A stretch of 64,000 nt of DNA from Candidatus Roseilinea mizusawaensis (GTDB taxonomy: Bacteria > Chloroflexota > Anaerolineae > J036 > Brachytrichaceae), in contig JAEANN010000017.1 in the NCBI GenBank assembly GCA_016841965.1, positions 62,001 to 126,000 on the forward strand. Direction: 5' to 3'. The notes beneath the pieces were generated by a model, which did not search any database, had not been told where the DNA came from, and saw nothing but the letters and a program-made list of their open reading frames with translations. This document shows, piece after piece, positions 58,939-64,000 of the stretch. Positions within the stretch are counted from its first letter, which is position 1. Every line of letters begins with the position of its first letter. The translations under genes and the position numbers were made by a program.

Positions 58939-61186
58939 CATCTGGCTCCCAGTCGAACCACAATTCAGTCGGCGGCTGTTCACGCACCGCTTCGGTCTCG
59001 CGCCGGTGCAACAGCGTTGTCTTGACGATCAGCCTCAGCCGCGCCCAATTGTCCACCTGCACCGGCACGGGCGTCACGATCATGCCCCTGGCATAGCGCG
59101 CCGCATTCTGGCCGATTTGCTCGTAAGTTTGCAACGTCAAGCTGGGGGACTGGGGAAACAGCTCCAGGTTGTGCAAGCGGGGGAGGCCGCGCTTTTGGAT
59201 CATGGCCGTGCCGCGCGATTGCAGGCCGATGGCAATGCCCGACCCGCTCAACTGCGCGCCGGCATGCGCGATAGCGGCCAGATCGGAGCTGTGATACACC
59301 TTGACCACACGGCCAAACAAGCCCTCTTTGGCGATGCCGGTCAAAATGGCGGCCAACACGTCGTCATGCGCAAGCCCGCCGATGGTGCGCGTGAGCGTAA
59401 CCCCAAACGCCGGCCCGACAGCCACCACCACTTCGGGATGTGTCACAACTTGCGCCGGCCCGATCTCGCGCAGCGTTGACAACGGCTGGCCGATGTTGCC
59501 GTCGATAAAATCGCGCGGCGAACGGGCCTGTGGCACGCGCTGGATTTCGTCCCAGCGCGCCCCTGCAACGCGATAGCCGCTGCCGGGGCCGCGATAGTCG
59601 TTTGGGGTGTTGATCGCGCTGCGCACCTGAAAGCGCGCAGGGCCGTCGCGGTGTGACACAAAAATGGCCGACGGTTGCAAGTAGTCGCCGGCCACGCGCT
59701 GCCGGCCCATCTCCAGCACATGCCCAGCAATATCCTCGAAGCCGCGCTGCTGCAACGCGCGCGCGATGTCAAGCATGGTGATCGGACTATTCAGAAAGCG
59801 GTCGGCAGCAGCCAGGTCGGCGGGGACATCGCGGGCCGGCATGTCGTCGCTGCTGTGGCCGGTCGCGGCAGCCTCGACTTCCTCATCGGTGATTGTTGGA
59901 AGCCCTAATTCCGCAAACACAGCCTGAACCGCTTGCGCCGCCCGGCGGCGAACGCACAGTGCGTCGTGTTCACTAACCGGGCGCAGGCCGGCGTCCAGTT
60001 GCATGTCGCGTTGCAGGATATTCCAGTCGTCAAAATCCTCGGCGTCGAAATTGCCGCCGCCGAACAGGTTGTCGCGACGCGGCACAGCGCTGTAGCCAGA
60101 GGTGATGAAGTCTGTGCCGGGAATCAGTTGCAGCATGAGCTTGGCTGTTTTGCGGATGGGCGAGTGCGACGCCAGCGCATCGTTGCCCGAGGCGACCTCC
60201 AGGCCGAGCATGGCTGCAAGCAGATTTTCGGCCAACACCGCGCGCACGCCGCCGGGCAACGACTCGGGCAGCGCAATGCAGGAGATCGACCCGTTTTGAA
60301 CCCCCTGGCTGCCGGCGCCGCGCGTCACCATTAGGCAACGCGCTTCCAAATACAACATCGAGCATCCCTCGGCATGGCCCATCAACGCTTCTGACCCTGT
60401 GCCTGAAGTGAAACGCACCTTGACGCCGCGCGAGGCATAGGCCGCAGCCAGGAACGCCTTGGACCAGGGTGTGTCGTCGCCGTCGACAAAAGCGCGCTCT
60501 GTGCCATACACAGACAGTGTTTCGGCGTAGCTGGTCAATCCCTTCAGCGCCAGGCGCAGGCCAAGCGACTCTTCGACCGAGCACTGGGTGAGCGCGCCGC
60601 CGGCCCCAGTTTGCGCGCCGATCAAAATGGAGAGCGCGTTGAAGGGCGCGTAGCGCGCAATGCCAACGGTTGTTTCGATCTCGGCAAAGCCGCGCAGGGC
60701 GGCCTCGGCTGCGTCAGCGGCCAACAGGGCAGGATGATGGCGCCGATTGGTGACATGGGCTTGATTGGCCGGCGCAGCGCGCTGACGCATTTTGGCCAGC
60801 CCCATCATCATCTCCAACACGTTCATGTGTGAGACGATGTCCACCAGTTTGGCCGGCGTGCAGCCGCCGGCCAGGCGCTGAACCTGCGCGCGCGGGACGT
60901 TGATATCGACCAGCATGCGCGCCAAGTCCAGCGACGGTGTCGCCATCGCTTGGTCGGCCACAGATAAGTCCAGGCCATGATCGGCGATGAACACATCGAG
61001 CATGTCAAACTGATCGCGCGGCTTGCCGTCCATCTCGATCACGCGCCCGCCTTCGATGCGCAAACTGGGGCGCGGGTCATGCGGGCTGTCGGCCACAGCT
61101 AAGCCGGCTTCGGGCCACGGCTCGACATACGTCTCTTTGTTGATGTCGCGCTCGGCCAGAATTGCAAAGCGTTTGGATCGATTCAT
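58934..61186 (-). CDS. B12-dependent diol/glycerol dehydratase, fused large and medium subunits
   Basis: A 750-aa fusion. Residues about 1-560 match the large subunit (PduC/DhaB1): Q142 and H144 in NQAHVTN, E171 in EIETT, E206 in QCSVEES, Q298 in GVQNGS, D336 in GNDALAS and S363 in ITSGYS. These correspond to the active-site residues of Klebsiella diol dehydratase. Residues about 580-750 match the medium subunit (PduD): AVGPAFGVTLT, SGSGIAIGLQSRGTAMIQ and LELFPQSPSLTL. The usual PduD N-terminal extension is mostly gone. It converts 1,2-diols or glycerol to aldehydes with adenosylcobalamin. No reactivase or microcompartment shell genes are seen. Confidence 0.93.
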   Translation of the reverse strand: MNRSKRFAILAERDINKETYVEPWPEAGLAVADSPHDPRPSLRIEGGRVIEMDGKPRDQFDMLDVFIADHGLDLSVADQAMATPSLDLARMLVDINVPRAQVQRLAGGCTPAKLVDIVSHMNVLEMMMGLAKMRQRAAPANQAHVTNRRHHPALLAADAAEAALRGFAEIETTVGIARYAPFNALSILIGAQTGAGGALTQCSVEESLGLRLALKGLTSYAETLSVYGTERAFVDGDDTPWSKAFLAAAYASRGVKVRFTSGTGSEALMGHAEGCSMLYLEARCLMVTRGAGSQGVQNGSISCIALPESLPGGVRAVLAENLLAAMLGLEVASGNDALASHSPIRKTAKLMLQLIPGTDFITSGYSAVPRRDNLFGGGNFDAEDFDDWNILQRDMQLDAGLRPVSEHDALCVRRRAAQAVQAVFAELGLPTITDEEVEAAATGHSSDDMPARDVPADLAAADRFLNSPITMLDIARALQQRGFEDIAGHVLEMGRQRVAGDYLQPSAIFVSHRDGPARFQVRSAINTPNDYRGPGSGYRVAGARWDEIQRVPQARSPRDFIDGNIGQPLSTLREIGPAQVVTHPEVVVAVGPAFGVTLTRTIGGLAHDDVLAAILTGIAKEGLFGRVVKVYHSSDLAAIAHAGAQLSGSGIAIGLQSRGTAMIQKRGLPRLHNLELFPQSPSLTLQTYEQIGQNAARYARGMIVTPVPVQVDNWARLRLIVKTTLLHRRETEAVREQPPTELWFDWEPDV

Positions 61187-61223
61187 GCCACACCCCTGGG
61201 CGAACCCGGCAGCGCCGGCAAGC

Positions 61224-62123
61224 TTACACAATACAATCGCCGTCTGGCAGCTTGGATGTGTTTGGGGCGAAGTCGGCCATGCATTGGGCCGGAATGCGAA
61301 TAGGCCGGCCGCTGGCCAGATCAACCCAAACCGCCACGGTGTTCACACGGGCAAGCCGCGCGCCATCGGCGATGCGGGTGAGCAGGTAGTGGCGTGTCGC
61401 GGTGGCGCGCTTGACCTCGGAGACCCAGGTGGCGATCTCGATCTCGTCGCCCAGCAACGCCGGCTGCAAATACTCGATCTGATGTTGGCGCAGCAGCATG
61501 CCGAATCCTGCGGCGGTCATGCGCGGCACAGACCAGCCGTGCGCCGCTAGCACCTCCATGCCGCACGCCTCGACATAGGTCATGTACATGATGTTGTTGA
61601 CATGTTGGGCGGTGTCGATGTCGGTCCAGGAAACGCGCCGGCGCAGGCGAAACACGCCGGGCGGCGGGGGGGCCGGCTCTGGAAAGGGTTGGCGCGGTGA
61701 AACCTCAGGGGGCGGATCGTTGCCCATAAAAGCAGCGACCATCTCGGCCGGCACGCGCACTGGCCGGCCGGTCTCGGCATCCACAAACACCCAGTCGGTG
61801 ACGGCGCGCGCCACAAGTTCCCCGCTCATCACCGAGCGCATCTCGTAGGCGCGACGCGACAACACGCGGTGGAAATCCATCACCCATGTCTTGACCTCGA
61901 CCGAGTCGCCGTAGCGCAGCGGGCGCAGATATTCGACATCGGTGCGGCGCGTCAACCAGTTGCGGCGCATCGCCTGGTAACGCGCAAAATCGTAGCCGAC
62001 GGCAGCCGAAGCATCGAAGGCGGCTTCCTGCATATAGCGCAGGTAGTTCACGTTGTTCACGTGGCCGTAGGCATCGCATTCGTAGTAGCGCACGCGAAAC
62101 ACGCGCGTGTAGACAGGCGGCAT
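61224..62123 (-). CDS. Double-hotdog acyl-CoA thioesterase-like protein
   Basis: A 299-aa protein of two 4HBT-type hotdog domains. The first has YYECDAYGHVNNVNYLRYMQ near 11-30 and the second SWTDIDTAQHVNNIMYMTYV near 172-191; each has the Asp and His typical of the 4-hydroxybenzoyl-CoA thioesterase group. The domains are joined by a Pro-rich linker (PEPAPPPPG). The ATG at 62123 has AAGGAAAG upstream. It lies just before the diol dehydratase in the same direction and could hydrolyse acyl-CoA made from its aldehyde product; that is inference. Confidence 0.87.
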   Translation of the reverse strand: MPPVYTRVFRVRYYECDAYGHVNNVNYLRYMQEAAFDASAAVGYDFARYQAMRRNWLTRRTDVEYLRPLRYGDSVEVKTWVMDFHRVLSRRAYEMRSVMSGELVARAVTDWVFVDAETGRPVRVPAEMVAAFMGNDPPPEVSPRQPFPEPAPPPPGVFRLRRRVSWTDIDTAQHVNNIMYMTYVEACGMEVLAAHGWSVPRMTAAGFGMLLRQHQIEYLQPALLGDEIEIATWVSEVKRATATRHYLLTRIADGARLARVNTVAVWVDLASGRPIRIPAQCMADFAPNTSKLPDGDCIV

Positions 62124-62193
62124 GAGCGCGCTTTCCTTGTTTCTGATCTGATCCTGGCGCAGCGGGCGCGCCTGGGCCAGAGTAGACGGCTGT

Positions 62194-63384
62194 TTATTCA
62201 AACCACGTCGTGCCGGGATACTGATAAGCACGGGCGACCGCTTCATCCAGCTCCACACCAATGCCCGGCCGGTCGGTCAGCTCGATGTACCCGCCCTTGA
62301 TGATGTCCTCTTTCTCTTTGATGATCGTGGTCCAGTAAGGCCGCTCGTTCCAGTGCCATTCGAGCACCAAAAAATTCGGCACGCTGGCGCACACATGCGC
62401 GCTGGCCATGGTGCCGATCGGCGATGACACATTGTGTGGCGCAAACGGGATGTAGTACAACTCGGCCAGGTTGGCAATCTTGCGGCCATCGCTTAGGCCG
62501 CCGCACTTGGGCAGGTCGGGCATGACGATGTCCACGGCCTGCTTCTCGATCAGCTCGCGGAAACCATGGCGCAGGTAAAGGTTCTCGCCGGCGCAAATGG
62601 GTGTGCTGCTGTGCCGCTTGACCTCGCGCATGGCGTCGATGTTCTCCGGCGGCACCGGCTCCTCCAGCCAGAGCAAATGATACTGAGCCAGATCGCGCAC
62701 CAGCCGGACGGCGCTGGGCACATCCAGGCGGGTGTGCAGATCGGCAGCTACGGCCACATCTCTGCCGGCTGCACGCGTCACCATGTCCACTACCTGCAAC
62801 ATGCGCTCATGCTCACGCTGCATGGCAGTGTAGTTGAACTTGTCTTTGCTGAATGTGCCCTCTTTGAGCGTAAGCACCTGCGTGTCGGCATCCACCGGAA
62901 TGCGGCCCGCCGAATAGGCGCCGATGTCCAGATCAATCTTCAGCGCGGTGAAGCCTTTGGCGAGCACGCCATGCACGACGCGCTCGATCTCGTCGAACTC
63001 CATCCCCGGATCGACCTGGCAGTCGCAGTACATCCAGACCTTGTTGCGGAACTTGCCGCCCAGCAGCTCGTAGACCGGCGCGCCCAGCGCCTTGCCCTTG
63101 AGGTCCCACAACGCGATCTCGATGCCGGTGAGGGCGGTGATGAGTGCGCCGCCGGCGCCCCCATCGAACACATGGCTGCGGCGCATTTCTTCAAACAAGG
63201 CGTCGATAGCAAAGGGATCGCGCCCGATTAACTTTTGCTCCAGATACTGAATGATGGCAATGGCCTGTTTGCCGCCATGCACGCACTCACCCAGGCCGGT
63301 GATGCCGGCGTCGGTTTGGACTTTCACCCACAAATGCATGCCGTGGCCGATTGTGGCAGCCGTCTTCACACTGGTGATCTTCAT
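62194..63384 (-). CDS. Enolase-superfamily sugar acid dehydratase (mandelate racemase/galactonate dehydratase type)
   Basis: A 396-aa enzyme of the enolase superfamily. Metal ligands are Asp in VAADLHTRLD near 213, Glu in WLEEPVPPEN near 240 and Glu in CAGENLYLR near 266; a catalytic-base His is in FAPHNVSSPIG near 317. The ALKIDLDIG segment stands at the usual KxK/KxD position. The layout is closest to galactonate-type dehydratases, giving 2-keto-3-deoxy sugar acids. The ATG at 63384 starts the conserved part; TACAAT at 63420-63425 on the minus strand is its likely -10. Confidence 0.88.
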   Translation of the reverse strand: MKITSVKTAATIGHGMHLWVKVQTDAGITGLGECVHGGKQAIAIIQYLEQKLIGRDPFAIDALFEEMRRSHVFDGGAGGALITALTGIEIALWDLKGKALGAPVYELLGGKFRNKVWMYCDCQVDPGMEFDEIERVVHGVLAKGFTALKIDLDIGAYSAGRIPVDADTQVLTLKEGTFSKDKFNYTAMQREHERMLQVVDMVTRAAGRDVAVAADLHTRLDVPSAVRLVRDLAQYHLLWLEEPVPPENIDAMREVKRHSSTPICAGENLYLRHGFRELIEKQAVDIVMPDLPKCGGLSDGRKIANLAELYYIPFAPHNVSSPIGTMASAHVCASVPNFLVLEWHWNERPYWTTIIKEKEDIIKGGYIELTDRPGIGVELDEAVARAYQYPGTTWFE

Positions 63385-63426
63385 GCGGGATAAGCTCCTG
63401 GATTTGAAACGATGGGCCGATTGTAC

Positions 63427-63464
63427 AAAAAAGCGGCCAGATCGCCTGATGACGATCTGGCCGC
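63427..63464 (-). terminator. Intrinsic terminator of the surface-protein gene
   Basis: A perfect 12-bp stem (63433-63444 with 63453-63464) is followed on the minus strand by TTTTTT. It lies just past the stop of the partial gene at the right edge. The -10 box of the dehydratase gene overlaps its tail. Confidence 0.92.
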
Positions 63465-63492
63465 GCAAAGAAACACCATCCAAAACGCCGGC

Positions 63493-64000
63493 TTACGGTT
63501 TGATGGCGATCGGCGTCCAGACCCAGTAATGATAAGCCAGGAATGGCACTTGCACCGTGTTGTTGGTGGGCGACAAGGTGATGACCTGCGTGGCACTGGC
63601 CGGCACATAGCGCCAGTTGATGACACCCTGATACGGCGGCAGCAACGACAACACGGTGACCGTGAAAGCGCGCTGGCAGTCGCCATTGGCCGGCTCGACG
63701 TTGACCGTGGGCGTGAACGTGAGGACAGTCGTCCCATTCAGCGACACATTCTGAGTTTGCATATTGTTGTAACTGCCGTCACTGCTCTGCACACGATAAG
63801 TAACGGTGGTGAAGTTGCCAATTCCGTTGGAGCGCGCCGGCGGGACAATCACCGGGGTGGTGGGGATGGCATCCGGATAGAAGACTGCTTCGGTAAGCCG
63901 CACCGTCAACGTGACCGGGAAAGGCACGAAGGCGGCGGTGAAGTTGACATTGTTGATCACAGCCGCATTCGACATGTACACCGTTTGGCTGAGCGGGGTC
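63493..64000 (-). CDS. C-terminal part of a large beta-rich surface protein (partial)
   Basis: The frame enters from the right edge and ends at the stop at 63493, giving about 168 residues. It is rich in Thr, Val, Asn and Pro with alternating hydrophobic strands (for example TLTVRLTEAVFY, TTVLTFTPTVNVEP), like Ig-like or adhesin repeats. A possible segment ending YHYWVWTPIAIKP closes the protein, with no sorting motif or membrane helix. The family is not recognised. An intrinsic terminator follows. Confidence 0.7.
   Translation of the reverse strand, partial: TPLSQTVYMSNAAVINNVNFTAAFVPFPVTLTVRLTEAVFYPDAIPTTPVIVPPARSNGIGNFTTVTYRVQSSDGSYNNMQTQNVSLNGTTVLTFTPTVNVEPANGDCQRAFTVTVLSLLPPYQGVINWRYVPASATQVITLSPTNNTVQVPFLAYHYWVWTPIAIKP

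Overview
The window is GC-rich (about 60 percent by eye) and gene-dense. It looks like chromosomal DNA of a heterotrophic Chloroflexota bacterium, probably Anaerolineae-like. This assignment is inference, from the mix of a T-box-controlled trpS, a Gram-positive-type SOS box before lexA, Tat/lipobox sugar-binding proteins, many apparently leaderless genes, abundant GCCGGC words and intergenic tracts with a 7-bp period. No rRNA operon, CRISPR array, prophage or classical IS transposase is visible. One tRNA (Lys, TTT) is present.

Layout. 1-5.6 kb: end of an upstream gene with twin terminators, three GNAT acetyltransferases, a coiled-coil small protein and an ABC half-transporter. 5.6-10.3 kb: a broken PIG-L deacetylase, a Gfo/Idh/MocA oxidoreductase and a large double-vWA membrane protein. 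10.3-13 kb: tRNA-Lys, a DegV protein, galactokinase and a small membrane protein. 13.2-16.7 kb: a tightly coupled trio of an odd metallo-beta-lactamase-fold protein, a fused mannose-class PTS EIIC-EIID and a CPxC-motif protein. 16.8-25.7 kb: trpS with T-box, a 200-bp MITE-like element, an FtsH-like AAA protease, a patatin, HemW, a DUF2071 remnant, a YqeB-like protein and an orphan response regulator. 25.9-38.5 kb: tandem phosphofructokinases of PPi and ATP type, an anion permease, an orphan Card1-like CARF nuclease homologue, nucleoside hydrolase, S9 peptidase, D-lyxose isomerase, PfkB sugar kinase, a PHP phosphatase, citrate synthase and KDPG aldolase. 38.6-50.4 kb: VanW protein, GH10 xylanase, a second MITE-like copy, S9 peptidase, DUF4230 protein, L-fucose isomerase-like protein, M19 dipeptidase, lipoprotein and LexA. 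50.4-64 kb: sialate O-acetylesterase, potCBA, a sugar ABC importer, a B12-dependent diol dehydratase with fused large and medium subunits, a double-hotdog thioesterase, an enolase-superfamily dehydratase and the end of a surface-type protein.

Metabolic reading: GH10 xylanase, acetylesterase, galactokinase, lyxose and fucose-type isomerases, sugar kinase, galactonate-type dehydratase, KDPG aldolase, two PFKs and ABC importers fit growth on plant or microbial polysaccharide sugars. Fucose or rhamnose breakdown could feed 1,2-propanediol to the diol dehydratase.

The most unusual signals are: (1) a family of intergenic tracts with a strict 7-bp period but differing sequence, which cut off or extend neighbouring genes; (2) two diverged copies of a terminal-inverted-repeat element; (3) an orphan Card1-like protein whose nuclease and nucleotide-binding motifs are both altered; (4) the MBL/EIIC-EIID/CPxC operon; and (5) the fused diol dehydratase without a reactivase in view.
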